NCBI RefSeq assembly: GCF_000733295.1
Contig: NZ_JPMI01000247.1
Span: 1-64,000 of the forward strand
Direction: 5' to 3'
Source of the DNA: Archangium violaceum Cb vi76
GTDB taxonomy: Bacteria > Myxococcota > Myxococcia > Myxococcales > Myxococcaceae
Length of the DNA stretch: 64,000 bases
Part shown: positions 56,477 to 64,000 of the stretch, piece after piece
How the letters are laid out: every line of letters starts with the position of its first letter
How positions within the stretch are numbered: the first letter of the stretch is position 1
The notes under the pieces: model-generated
The model's database searches: none
Seen by the model: the letters and a program-made list of their open reading frames with translations, nothing else
Told to the model about the DNA's origin: nothing
Made by a program: the position numbers and the translations under genes

Positions 56477-57126
56477 AACACGTCTTCGTCGAAACCAACT
56501 GGGTTGTCGATGTTGCCACGCCTGAGCACCATCGAGTTCCCGCTGCCCTGGAACTCCTGGAGCGCGCGGGCCGCGGGGAATTGCAACTACACCTTCCATC
56601 CATTTGCATCACCGAAGCCCGGCGGACGATTCCAACCAAGTTCCAACCCAGGCACGAAGCCGACGCGATCCGCAAGTTCCTGTCCTTGCCACGACCCGGC
56701 TCGATTACTGATGCCGACGCGCAGACCGTGCGACGTATCCTCGGAGTGTATGAGCAACAGGTCAAAAAAGAACTGAAGCAACTCGAAGAGACGCTGCGAT
56801 CGTTTTTGAAGAAGCCAGGGCTTGAGGTATTCCCGCTCAACGAGCGGATGTTGGAGTACGAAGTCGAGTTAAGCCCATTAGATCTCGGGCTCCAGTCCTT
56901 CGATCATGCCGTACTTGCCTCCGTCCTGGGTCGAGCGGACGAATTGAAGGCAGCCGGCGAGTTGGATTTGGCCTTCTGTGAACTCGATTCGCATCTCCAG
57001 CCCTGGGATAAAGACGGTAGAGCGAAGCAACCTCTCGCGAACTTGTACGATGAACGCTGGATTTGGGTTTATGGGAACTTCACCCTGAAAGACCCTGCTC
57101 GCCCCCCGGATTGGCCATTCCGCTAG
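56473..57126 (+). CDS. PIN-domain-like ribonuclease
   Basis: 217 aa. N-terminus MKHVFVETNWVVDVA matches the PIN entry strand with E7-T-N9 in place of the usual D-x-N. Further acidic positions fit the fold: E48 (ICITEARR), D144 (SFDHAVLASVLG) and D172 (FCELDSHL). A long coiled helix (YEQQVKKELKQLEETLRSFLKK) is inserted in the middle. PIN proteins are metal-dependent RNases, often toxins of VapBC modules, but the partner here is a PD-(D/E)XK-like protein rather than a small DNA-binding antitoxin. Same atypical codon use as its partner. Confidence 0.78.
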   Translation: MKHVFVETNWVVDVATPEHHRVPAALELLERAGRGELQLHLPSICITEARRTIPTKFQPRHEADAIRKFLSLPRPGSITDADAQTVRRILGVYEQQVKKELKQLEETLRSFLKKPGLEVFPLNERMLEYEVELSPLDLGLQSFDHAVLASVLGRADELKAAGELDLAFCELDSHLQPWDKDGRAKQPLANLYDERWIWVYGNFTLKDPARPPDWPFR

Positions 57127-57221
57127 CTTGCCTGATGCGGCTCGAAGCTTACGCGCACCCTGGCCAAGCACTCCAAGTCGCGCCAGATGCTCGCGACCTG
57201 CTCCACGCAATGCCGTGGTTC

Positions 57222-57590
57222 TCACTCCAGCGTGCGTTTCTCGAGAGAGGGGGTCGGGAGTAGCAGTCTCTTGTCGAGGTGGCGGAAATAGAAGACGGCG
57301 TAGGGCTGGCCGGAAACCAGGACATAGGCCCCATGCGGCGGTTCCGGGTGCTCCTTCAACCAAGTCTCCGCCTCCTCGCGAGAGCCAAAGGACGCCAACG
57401 TGGGAAGTGTGCCCTCCGGACTGTTCCAACTCTGGAGAAACGCCTCGAAGGGATAGAAGTTGCCCGTCACCTCAATGAAGTCCAGAGCGAAATAGGCAAC
57501 CGCCAGGAGTTCTTTCTCTTCCGAGGAGGCGCTTGTCCGAAGGCGTACGAGCAACTCCCGCACCTGGGGAAGAAGTTCATGCATGTTCAT
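57222..57590 (-). CDS. Small protein, candidate immunity factor
   Basis: 122 aa. Its start overlaps the upstream lipoprotein stop by 4 nt (57587-57590). Helical N-terminus MNMHELLPQVRELLVRL and EEKELLAVAYFALDFIEVTG, then YPFEAFLQSW, SREEAETWLKEHPEPPHG and AYVLVSGQPYAVFYFR. No signal peptide, cytoplasmic. I recall similar small proteins in other myxobacteria next to lipoproteins with toxin-like C-termini, which suggests an immunity role; this is inference. It is convergent with the PIN gene. Confidence 0.72.
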   Translation of the reverse strand: MNMHELLPQVRELLVRLRTSASSEEKELLAVAYFALDFIEVTGNFYPFEAFLQSWNSPEGTLPTLASFGSREEAETWLKEHPEPPHGAYVLVSGQPYAVFYFRHLDKRLLLPTPSLEKRTLE

Positions 57591-58225
57591 GGGGACACCG
57601 TCACAAGGCGCGGGTCAGCAATGATTTCCGACGAGGCCAACAGCATGGCAGGTGCGAGCATGAGAGCCCCAGCCCCAGCGGAAACCACAACAAAGACCAC
57701 TCCCGCGATAACAACGCCGCTTCCAACCACAACCGCATGGCGGTTGCGTTTCAGCCATTCAATAGCGCTATCTGTGGCAGTGAATTCTTGAGTCTGGCGC
57801 CCTCGCAGTTCTTGCAGTTCCTCACAGTCCCGGTAGGCCTGCCAGCATCCATCTCTGCAGATGCGGCGATGTGCGCCACTTCCTTGCTTGACATGTTCAT
57901 ATCCGGGAGCAAGGGGCCGTTCCAAGCAATTATCCTGACAATCATTGAACTCCGCATGGCAGTCGCGCGGACTAGCCGCAGTAAAGACAATGCTCGCGGA
58001 CAGCCTGTTGCTGCTTGACAGGTAGTGAAACTGCGAGAAGTCGAAATCTCCAACGCTCCGCCAGGAGTGGGTTGCCTGCCCGTCGGCTGTCTCCTCGATA
58101 AGGAGCACGAGCCCCATGAGTTCCTTGGAACTGACAGGGGATGTGTGACGAGTGGCGCTACAGGAAGTCAGCAGGACAATGAAGATGGGGGCAAGGAATC
58201 CTGCGGATGTCTTCGGGGTATTCAT
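57587..58225 (-). CDS. Lipoprotein with twin C-x6-C/C-x3-C motif and hydrophobic C-terminus, possible toxin-less Sit-type protein
   Basis: 212 aa from 58225 (MNTPKTSAGFLAPIFIVLLTSC), lipobox LTSC. A symmetric six-cysteine motif, C-x6-C-x3-C … C-x3-C-x6-C (CHAEFNDCQDNC and CRDGCWQAYRDC), probably forms a disulfide-linked helical hairpin. Then SAIEWLKRNRHAVVVGSG and a Gly/Val/Ala-rich hydrophobic stretch (about 170-200). The protein ends soon after, at LASSEIIADPRLVTVSP. In related myxobacterial lipoproteins as I remember them, this hydrophobic part is followed by a C-terminal nuclease or other toxin domain, which is missing here. Alternatively it is a complete helper lipoprotein. Confidence 0.75.
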   Translation of the reverse strand: MNTPKTSAGFLAPIFIVLLTSCSATRHTSPVSSKELMGLVLLIEETADGQATHSWRSVGDFDFSQFHYLSSSNRLSASIVFTAASPRDCHAEFNDCQDNCLERPLAPGYEHVKQGSGAHRRICRDGCWQAYRDCEELQELRGRQTQEFTATDSAIEWLKRNRHAVVVGSGVVIAGVVFVVVSAGAGALMLAPAMLLASSEIIADPRLVTVSP

Positions 58226-58326
58226 CCAGAAACTCTGAGGACTGGCTGCGAATGATGTCAAAGGGATTCCGGCACGCCTGTCCCACTACACCAACGCCCC
58301 CACTCATCAGCCCTCGCCCCTTGGAC

Positions 58327-59280
58327 TCAGGCCACCTTCGCCGCGGCGGCCTCGCGTCCACAGGGCCGGCGGAAGGCGCAGCGCGTGCACGACGACAGGT
58401 TCTCCGTCTGCGGGAAGGCGGACTCGTCCTTCGGCGTGTTGCTGGCCGGGTCCGCCAGCAGCTCGCGCATCCGCGCCACGCTCTGCGCGAAGCGGACCTT
58501 GAAGCCCTCCACCGCGTCCGCGTCCACCTGCACCTGATGCTCCACCCCGTCGTTCAGGTACACCAGCGACGCGCGCACCTTCTCCATCGGCAGCCGGTAG
58601 CGCTGCGACACGTACAACGCGTACCCCAGCACCTGCTCGTCGTACCCCTCGCGCACCTTCCCCGTCTTCCAGTCCACCACCACCGGCGCGCCCTCCGCGT
58701 CCACGTACGCGAAGTCCGGAATCGCGAACACCTTCACCCCGTCCATCGTGAAGGTGGAGAAGTCCGCCCCCGCGTCCACCTCCAGCCACTGTGCCGGCTT
58801 CAGCCCCCGCGCCAGCTCCGGCCAGCGCGAGCTGAAGAACCACGCCAGCGCCGAGCGCACCGTCTCCCAGTTCTGCTTCCACGCCTCGTCCGCGACGGAC
58901 TCGTCGTACTCGTGCTCCACCAGCCCCGAGAACGTCTTGCGGTACTTCTGCGTCCAGTACGACTTGCCCCGCGAATAGCGGAAGTCGTCCTGCATCAGCT
59001 TGCGCGCCCTCGCCTCCACCTTCTCCGGCTCCACCGCCCGCCCCGCACGGATGTCCAGCAGCGCGTCCTTGATGGCGTCATGCACGATGCTGCCCGCCCA
59101 CGCGTAGCGGTTGCCCAGCTTCTTGAGCACGTACAGCTCCCGCACCTCCTTCGGCGCCCCTGACTCCCAACCGCCCCAGGAGCGGTAGTAGTAGAAGTAG
59201 TAGGCCCTCAGGCATTCCTGGAGCTTCTCGTGACGGCTCTTGGACCAGGAGAAATCGTTGGCGAAGGAAGTGCGCCGCAT
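58327..59280 (-). CDS. PD-(D/E)XK nuclease with Cas4/AddB-like Fe-S cysteines
   Basis: 317 aa. RecB-family nuclease motifs: the PDFAYVDAEGAPVVVDWKTGK block (D … D-W-K) and the downstream QVLGYALYVSQ helix. One Cys near the N-terminus (EKLQECLRAYYFYYY) and three at the C-terminus (CTRCAFRRPC, C-x2-C-x5-C) match the 4Fe-4S arrangement of Cas4 and AddB. It probably cuts or resects DNA. No CRISPR array or cas gene is near, so it is a solo Cas4-like nuclease. Typical high GC, unlike the neighbouring islet. Confidence 0.87.
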   Translation of the reverse strand: MRRTSFANDFSWSKSRHEKLQECLRAYYFYYYRSWGGWESGAPKEVRELYVLKKLGNRYAWAGSIVHDAIKDALLDIRAGRAVEPEKVEARARKLMQDDFRYSRGKSYWTQKYRKTFSGLVEHEYDESVADEAWKQNWETVRSALAWFFSSRWPELARGLKPAQWLEVDAGADFSTFTMDGVKVFAIPDFAYVDAEGAPVVVDWKTGKVREGYDEQVLGYALYVSQRYRLPMEKVRASLVYLNDGVEHQVQVDADAVEGFKVRFAQSVARMRELLADPASNTPKDESAFPQTENLSSCTRCAFRRPCGREAAAAKVA

Positions 59281-59395
59281 GGGAGGCCGCGCATCCTAGA
59301 CGCTGGCTCGCTGAAGTCGAAAGAGGGACAGGCGTGCAGGCACTCCCCAGCAGGTCCTTTTCCCGCTCCCGCCAGCCGCTAAGGTGCCCCGCCTC

Positions 59396-60205
59396 ATGGC
59401 CACCAGAGACTTCCAGGGCAAGGTCGTCCTCATCACCGGCGCCTCCAGCGGCATCGGCCGCGCCGCCGCCTCCGCCTACGCCTCCCAGGGCGCCCACATC
59501 GTGCTCGCCGCCCGCCGCGAGTCCCAACTCCAGGACGCCGCGCGTGAAGTGGAAGCACTCGGCGTGCGGGCCCTCCCCGTCCGCTGCGATGTCACCGTGG
59601 AGGAGGAGGTGCACCGTCTCATGCGCGAGACGGAGACCGCGTTCGGCGGGCTCGACATCCTCGTCAACAACGCCGGCCTCGGGCTCTACGGCCCCGTCGA
59701 GGGCTTCAGCGAGGCGCAGTTGCGCCAGGTCTTCGACATCAACTTCTTCGGCCTCGTGCGCGTCACCCGCGCCGCCCTGCCCCTGCTGCGCAAGCGCGCT
59801 CCCGGCTCCCAGGTCGTCAACGTCAGCTCCGTGCTCGGCCACCGTGGGTTGCCGCTGCTCGGGGGTTATGGTGCCTCCAAGGCCGCCGTGAATCTCCTCA
59901 CCGAGTCCCTGCGCGCCGAGCTCGCCGCCGAGGGCATCTCCGTGCTGCTCGTCTCCCCCGGCCTCACCGAGACGGAGTTCCGCGATGCCCGCCTCAACGC
60001 CGAGGGCTGGAAGCAGGACGCCATCCCCTTGAACGCGATGAGCTCCGCCACCGTGGCCTCCGCCATGGTGCGCGCCAGCCGCCGCAAGCGCCGGGAAACG
60101 GTCCTCACCCTTCCCGGCCGCGTCATGGTGCTCGCCAACCGCTGGGTCCCCGCCCTCTTCGACCGCGTGGCCCGCCGCATCGTCAACGCCGCCAAGGCGC
60201 CGTGA
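59396..60205 (+). CDS. Short-chain dehydrogenase/reductase
   Basis: 269 aa from 59396 (MATRDFQGKVVLITGASSG). Cofactor motif TGASSGIG, then NNAG (LVNNAGLGLYG), the catalytic Ser (VNVSSVLG) and YGASK. The Arg pair after the second strand (VLAARRESQL) suggests NADPH. Substrate unknown. It ends 13 nt before mutY, so the two may be co-transcribed. Confidence 0.92.
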   Translation: MATRDFQGKVVLITGASSGIGRAAASAYASQGAHIVLAARRESQLQDAAREVEALGVRALPVRCDVTVEEEVHRLMRETETAFGGLDILVNNAGLGLYGPVEGFSEAQLRQVFDINFFGLVRVTRAALPLLRKRAPGSQVVNVSSVLGHRGLPLLGGYGASKAAVNLLTESLRAELAAEGISVLLVSPGLTETEFRDARLNAEGWKQDAIPLNAMSSATVASAMVRASRRKRRETVLTLPGRVMVLANRWVPALFDRVARRIVNAAKAP

Positions 60206-60218
60206 GCCCTCCGCGCAC

Positions 60219-61349
60219 ATGAGCTCTCCGCGCAAGCGCAAGGCGTCCTCCCCCGCCCCCCTCGTCGAGCCCGCGCGCCGTGAGGCCATCCGCGCCGGGT
60301 TGCTCGCCTGGTACGACCGGCAGAAGCGCGACCTCCCCTGGCGCCGCACCCGCGACCCCTACGCCATCTGGCTCAGCGAGGTCATGCTCCAGCAGACCCA
60401 GGTGGCCACCGTCATCCCCTACTGGGAGCGCTTCCTCCAGCGATTCCCCACGGTGGAGGCGCTCGCCGCCGCGCCCCTGCCCGACGTGCTCGCCGGGTGG
60501 CGCGGGCTCGGCTACTACTCGCGCGCTCGCAACCTGCACCGCGCCGCACAGGAGATCGTGTCCCGCTTCGGCGGCAGGCTCCCCTCCACCGCCGCCGAGC
60601 TGCTCACCCTCCCCGGCTTCGGCCGCTACACCTCCGGGGCCGTGGCCTCCATCGCCTTCGGCGAGCCCGCGCCCCTCGTGGATGGCAACGTGGCCCGCGT
60701 CCTCTCGCGCCTCTTCGAGGTCGAGGGCGTCCCCGGAGACAAGGCCCGCGAGGCCCGGTTGTGGGAGCTCGCCACCGCGCTCGTCCCCGGCGAGCGGCCC
60801 GGTGACTTCAACCAGGCCCTCATGGAGCACGGCGCCACCGTGTGCCGCCCGGAGAATCCCCTGTGTCTCCTGTGCCCCGTGCGCGAGCAGTGTCTCGCGT
60901 ACCGTCATGGCCGCGTGGACGAGCTGCCTCCCGCCAAGGTGCGCGCCGCCCCCAAGCGCATGACGCTCGCCGTCGCCGTCTGGGCCCATGAGGGCCGGCT
61001 GCTGCTCGCCCGGCGCGCCGAGAAGGGTCTCTTCGGCGGCCTCTGGGAGCTGCCCGCCGCCGAGGTCGAGGACGACACGCCCGACCCCGACTCCGCCACG
61101 AAGCTCGCCGAGGCGCTCGGCGCGGAGGTCCGTGTGCGGGGGCACCTCGGCACCGTGCGCCGGCAGCTCACCCACCGCGCCCTCTCGCTCCGGCTGTTGC
61201 GCGTCACCGGACGTCAGCACCCCACCCGCGCCCCCGCCTTCCAGGAACTGCGCTGGTGCACCCCCGATGAGGCCTCCTCGCTCGGCATGAGCACCGCCAT
61301 GCACAAGGCGCTCGAGGCCGCTGTCAGCGCCGGTGCGCTTCGCGACTGA
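60219..61349 (+). CDS. mutY: A/G-specific adenine glycosylase MutY
   Basis: 376 aa. HhH glycosylase core: LPWRRTRDPYAIWLSEVMLQ with the catalytic Glu, VPYWERF-type helix, LPGFGRYTSGAVASIAFG and the catalytic Asp in PLVDGNVARVLSRL. Fe-S ligands C-x6-C-x2-C-x5-C (CRPENPLCLLCPVREQC). A C-terminal NUDIX-like 8-oxoG recognition domain follows. It removes A opposite 8-oxoguanine. Confidence 0.97.
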   Translation: MSSPRKRKASSPAPLVEPARREAIRAGLLAWYDRQKRDLPWRRTRDPYAIWLSEVMLQQTQVATVIPYWERFLQRFPTVEALAAAPLPDVLAGWRGLGYYSRARNLHRAAQEIVSRFGGRLPSTAAELLTLPGFGRYTSGAVASIAFGEPAPLVDGNVARVLSRLFEVEGVPGDKAREARLWELATALVPGERPGDFNQALMEHGATVCRPENPLCLLCPVREQCLAYRHGRVDELPPAKVRAAPKRMTLAVAVWAHEGRLLLARRAEKGLFGGLWELPAAEVEDDTPDPDSATKLAEALGAEVRVRGHLGTVRRQLTHRALSLRLLRVTGRQHPTRAPAFQELRWCTPDEASSLGMSTAMHKALEAAVSAGALRD

Positions 61350-61487
61350 GGACCGTCCGTTGGAGGACAGACTCCCGTTCACCGTGTCTCTCCGACAACG
61401 GAGGCTCACGGGGCCAATTTCCCTCCCCCGGCCCCATGCCGATGCTGCGGGCCGCAGTCTTCCCTTGCTCCTGGAGGAGAGCCCCGC

Positions 61488-61703
61488 ATGGCACGTACGC
61501 ACTCCAAGACGTCCCACAACGCACCGACCCAGCAGATGCCGGAGACCCCGGCTCGCAATGCCTCGGCCTCCCACCGCAACGGCCCCACCCATGAGCAGAT
61601 CGCCCGGCGCGCTTATGAGCTCTTCGTCGCTCGCGGCGGCGGCCACGGTCAGCACGAGCAGGATTGGGCCCAGGCCGAGCGCGAGCTGAAGCTCGGACGC
61701 TGA
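61488..61703 (+). CDS. DUF2934-type small protein
   Basis: 71 aa. GGAGGAG ribosome-binding site 7 nt upstream of the ATG. A disordered basic N-terminus (about 30 residues) is followed by the DUF2934 pattern THEQIARRAYELFVARGGG then HEQDWAQAERELKLG. The family is common in delta-proteobacteria and of unknown function. Confidence 0.85.
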   Translation: MARTHSKTSHNAPTQQMPETPARNASASHRNGPTHEQIARRAYELFVARGGGHGQHEQDWAQAERELKLGR

Positions 61704-61715
61704 GTGCCGGCGTAG

Positions 61716-61752
61716 ACCCTCCCCCCCCGCCCTCTCCCAGAGGGAGAGGGGG
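61716..61752 (+). repeat. REP-like palindromic repeat, copy 7
   Basis: Forward copy (ACCCTCCCCCCCCGCCCTC then TCCCAGAGGGAGAGGGGG), the only unpaired one in the window, between two convergent genes. Confidence 0.75.
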
Positions 61753-61786
61753 CTTGCCACGGATTCAATCCCTCCGGGGTGGGGGC

Positions 61787-62878
61787 TCAGCTGGCGTACG
61801 GGGACCTCGGGGTGGACTGCTCGGCTGACAGTGCCTCTCGGAGCCGCCGCTGGGCCACCTTGAGTTGCTCGAGGACTCGCTCCGCGTCCACCACCGTGCG
61901 CATCGCCAGCCCACACGCCGGCGTCAGCAACACCTGAGAGCCCACTCGCTCGAAACCGTGTCCCGGTGGCAGCGCCGCCTTCAGCGATACCTCCACCGCG
62001 TCCACCAGCTCGTCCACCGCGTAGGTCGACGCCAGGTCCGTGGGGATGATGCCCAGGCTCAGCGTCGCCCCCGACTCCAGGAAGCGCGAGAACGCTCCCG
62101 ACTCCTCCAGCACCGCGTCCAGCGACAGCCTCACGTCCAGCGACAGCACGTCCAGCCCCGCGTCCAGCAGGTTCGCCCAGTCCGTGTTGCCGCAGCAGTG
62201 CACCCCCACCAGCGCCCCCTCGCGCTGCAGCGCCACCACCAGCAGCCGCAGCTCCTGCATCGCCAGCAGGTGCCTCGGGTTGGAGCGCTGGAAGGCGTAC
62301 AGGCCCGGCTCGTCCAGGAAGAAGAGCGGCGTCGTCCCCGCCCGCCTCAGTGCCTTCACCATCCCCAGCGAACGCGCCAGCACCAGCCGGAAGATGGCCT
62401 CGTCCAGCCCTGGCACGTCCAGCGTCGCGTGCCCCTCGCTCGTGCGCGCCACCGAGCGCACCGTGAAGGGCCCCGCCAGCTGCGCCTTCGCGAACGCCAG
62501 CTTCCGGTTCTCCACCTCCCAGAGGAACGGCCTCCACGCCCGGCAGTTGTCCAGCGAGGGCTCGAAGGCCTCCAGTGCCCCCGAGGACAGCCCCGCCTCC
62601 AGCCGCGCCAGGAAGTCCCCGCGCCCCGCCTCCCACGCCCCCAGGTCCACCGTGCACATGCCCTCGTCGTCCCACCTCAGGCCCGGCAACCCCTCGAGCG
62701 CCTGCGGAATCATGAACTCCGCGGGCCTCCCCACCGGCAGCTGCGGCAGGAAGGGAATGTCCAGCGCGAGCGCGGCCTGCAGGCCCATCTCGAGCTGCGT
62801 GTGCGGAAGACTCCCGATGCCCGTGGTGGCACACGTGGGGAGCAGCTGGATGGCCCGGCGGATGTTCGGCGCGCTCAT
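61787..62878 (-). CDS. MetE C-terminal/UROD-like methyltransferase family protein
   Basis: 363 aa. A TIM-barrel with zinc-site-like motifs: TTGIGSLPHTQLEMGLQAAL, LAGPFTVRSVA, PLFFLDEPGLYAF, VGVHCCGNTDWANLL and LLTPACGLAMRT, which resemble the His/Cys zinc ligands of cobalamin-independent methionine synthase. No full MetE N-terminal half. It may transfer a methyl group to a thiol; substrate unknown. It lies 15 nt downstream of the hydrolase gene. Confidence 0.82.
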   Translation of the reverse strand: MSAPNIRRAIQLLPTCATTGIGSLPHTQLEMGLQAALALDIPFLPQLPVGRPAEFMIPQALEGLPGLRWDDEGMCTVDLGAWEAGRGDFLARLEAGLSSGALEAFEPSLDNCRAWRPFLWEVENRKLAFAKAQLAGPFTVRSVARTSEGHATLDVPGLDEAIFRLVLARSLGMVKALRRAGTTPLFFLDEPGLYAFQRSNPRHLLAMQELRLLVVALQREGALVGVHCCGNTDWANLLDAGLDVLSLDVRLSLDAVLEESGAFSRFLESGATLSLGIIPTDLASTYAVDELVDAVEVSLKAALPPGHGFERVGSQVLLTPACGLAMRTVVDAERVLEQLKVAQRRLREALSAEQSTPRSPYAS

Positions 62879-62893
62879 GCGCCCGACTCTAAC

Positions 62894-63811
62894 TCAGGAA
62901 GCCCGCGCCACCCGCTCTCCATTGCCCAGCGCACTCCGGCCCGGCCCATCCATCCACGTTTCCACAGTCGCGATGAACTCGTCCGGAATCTCCATCATCG
63001 GCGTGTGGCCAACTCCTTGGTATTCCACGTACGTCCAGTCCGGCCGCACCCGCGCCAGCTCCCGGGAGTTCGTCACCGGCACCAGCCGATCCTCCGAGCC
63101 CTGCACCAGCAGCGTGGGCACCCGGATGCCCTTCTCCATCTCCCGGTACTGCTGCTTGCGCAGCAGCAGCTTCACCAGTGAGCGCGCCGCCTCCACGAAC
63201 GCGTCATGGCTCCAGGGCATCCGCTCGTGCCGCTCGCGGGCGAAGTCCACGTGCGCCTGCACCACCCCCTCCGGGAAGCGATTCAAATCCTGGCAGCACA
63301 GCTTGAGCATGCCTCGCGCCAGCTTCTCCGGTCCGAAACGCGCCGCGCGCCGCTTCACGAAGAACTCCCCCACGCCCGGAATCACGTAGAGCGCGAACTG
63401 GGCCAGCACCCTCCGCTCCATCTTCGTGTCCTCCGCCCGGGGCTGCGCGGGATTCACCAACACCAGCCCGGACACCCGCTCGGGCCGCCGCGCCGTCTGC
63501 AGCACCGAGATGGCTCCGCCCATGGAGTTGCCCATCAGCAGCACCGGCTCGTTCGGAGACACCGCCTGGATGAACCGGTCCAGCAGCGCCTGGTTGGCGT
63601 GCACGCTCGCCGAGCGCCCCTCCGGCGGCGTCAGGCCGAAGCCCACCAGGTCCACCGCCACCACCCGCGCCCGCCGGGCCAGCTTCTCCCCCACCTTCAT
63701 CCAGTTGAGGTGCGAGCCCCCCAGTCCGTGCACCAGCACCAGCGTCGGCCCGGTGCCGCCGAAGTCCATGTAGTGAACGGGTCCGTCCAGGTCGAGCGTG
63801 CGCGTGAGCAT
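62894..63811 (-). CDS. Alpha/beta hydrolase
   Basis: 305 aa. Oxyanion motif VLVHGLGGSH (His28-Gly29), nucleophile Ser96 in GNSMGG, Asp in VQGSEDRLVP, His in GVGHTPMMEIP. A lid region about 125-215. No signal peptide. Substrate unknown; esterase or epoxide-hydrolase-like are plausible. It heads a two-gene minus-strand unit with the MetE-like gene. Confidence 0.92.
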   Translation of the reverse strand: MLTRTLDLDGPVHYMDFGGTGPTLVLVHGLGGSHLNWMKVGEKLARRARVVAVDLVGFGLTPPEGRSASVHANQALLDRFIQAVSPNEPVLLMGNSMGGAISVLQTARRPERVSGLVLVNPAQPRAEDTKMERRVLAQFALYVIPGVGEFFVKRRAARFGPEKLARGMLKLCCQDLNRFPEGVVQAHVDFARERHERMPWSHDAFVEAARSLVKLLLRKQQYREMEKGIRVPTLLVQGSEDRLVPVTNSRELARVRPDWTYVEYQGVGHTPMMEIPDEFIATVETWMDGPGRSALGNGERVARAS

Positions 63812-63862
63812 GCGCCCTTCCCTACCACGGAGCCGCCCCGGGTCGGATAGCCTCCCGCGCCC

Positions 63863-64000
63863 ATGCTCGAGCTCCCTCCCCTTCCCTCCTCACTCCACGC
63901 CTGGCACGAGCGCCTCGAGTCCGTCGCCGCGCCCTGCCTCCTCTTCTCCGCCCGGGACGCGGAGGACCCGGACATGCCCGGGTGCCGCTACGGAGGACAC
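63863..64000 (+). CDS. Truncated gene at right edge (possibly DUF1963-like)
   Basis: Only 46 codons from ATG 63863 are visible (MLELPPLPSSLHAWHERLES … DPDMPGCRYGGH). The frame is open to the window end. Too short to assign; the CLLFSARDAEDP-x-C-x2-GG pattern mildly recalls DUF1963/YwqG-type N-termini. Divergent from the hydrolase gene across 51 nt. Confidence 0.5.
   Translation, partial: MLELPPLPSSLHAWHERLESVAAPCLLFSARDAEDPDMPGCRYGGH

Noticed and set aside
57128-57478. Short plus-strand frame after the PIN gene
   Set aside because: It overlaps the convergent 122-aa gene antisense, has no ribosome-binding site and an unstructured composition.
58327-59280. CRISPR-Cas locus suggested by the Cas4-like gene
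   Set aside because: No cas1/cas2 or effector gene and no regularly spaced direct repeats occur anywhere in the window.

Overview
The window looks like chromosomal DNA of a myxobacterium, most likely a Cystobacterineae relative (Archangium/Cystobacter/Myxococcus group). This is inferred from the very high GC, the strong third-position G/C bias that creates huge antisense shadow ORFs, and the gene content: a eukaryotic-like Ser/Thr kinase, an FHA-type sigma-54 activator, many lipoproteins (one with DAGT repeats), a Lon close to LonV, and type IV pilus motility genes. No rRNA, CRISPR array, insertion sequence or plasmid function was found.

Layout. 1-6.4 kb: a lipoprotein cut by the left edge, a transmembrane Ser/Thr kinase with a propeller/LamG ectodomain, and a convergent FHA sigma-54 activator. 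6.4-11.6 kb: yqgE-bolA-grxD, a single-domain response regulator, and a peptide-type ABC importer (binding protein plus two permeases, no ATPase). 11.9-20.3 kb: the proteostasis cluster tig-clpP-clpX-(prolyl oligopeptidase)-lon, all on the minus strand. 20.4-26.7 kb: six tRNA genes (Leu, Lys, Arg, His, Arg, Pro), a RecT/Bet-like annealing protein, a GH15 enzyme and an SPW/VKOR-like membrane protein. 26.8-33.2 kb: a long co-oriented series recX-bamD-hyp-FHA/DUF4388-selD-amidase-rph-rdgB. 34.1-38.8 kb: pilT, rpsI, rplM and a UvrD-like helicase. 38.9-42.4 kb: a cysteine-triplet protein, a PUA methyltransferase and a TPR lipoprotein ending in a zincin domain. 42.5-50.1 kb: a minor pilin/PilY1 operon (fimU-pilV-pilW-pilX-pilY1). 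50.6-55.8 kb: a DHH phosphoesterase, small lipoproteins, tatD and tcdA. 56.0-58.2 kb: a visibly less GC-rich accessory islet. 58.3-64 kb: a Cas4-like nuclease, SDR, mutY, a DUF2934 protein, a MetE-like protein and an alpha/beta hydrolase.

Most interesting points. (1) selD is a selenoprotein gene. Its coding frame runs through an in-frame TGA (30045-30047) at the catalytic cysteine position, followed at the expected distance by a bSECIS-like hairpin with a GGUC loop. Standard gene callers would start it too late. (2) A small protein has cysteine at every third residue for 17 consecutive repeats. (3) The 56-58 kb islet carries a PD-(D/E)XK/PIN two-gene cassette with a 4-nt overlap and a probably leaderless promoter. 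Next to it, a lipoprotein with a symmetric six-cysteine motif stops where a toxin domain would be expected and overlaps a small candidate immunity gene. (4) Seven copies of a 35-37 bp palindromic repeat lie between genes, six of them as inverted pairs (REPIN-like).

Limits: everything here is read by eye. Family names come from motif recognition, not database searches. Start codons were moved inward from the longest ORF where a ribosome-binding site, signal peptide or operon overlap supported it.
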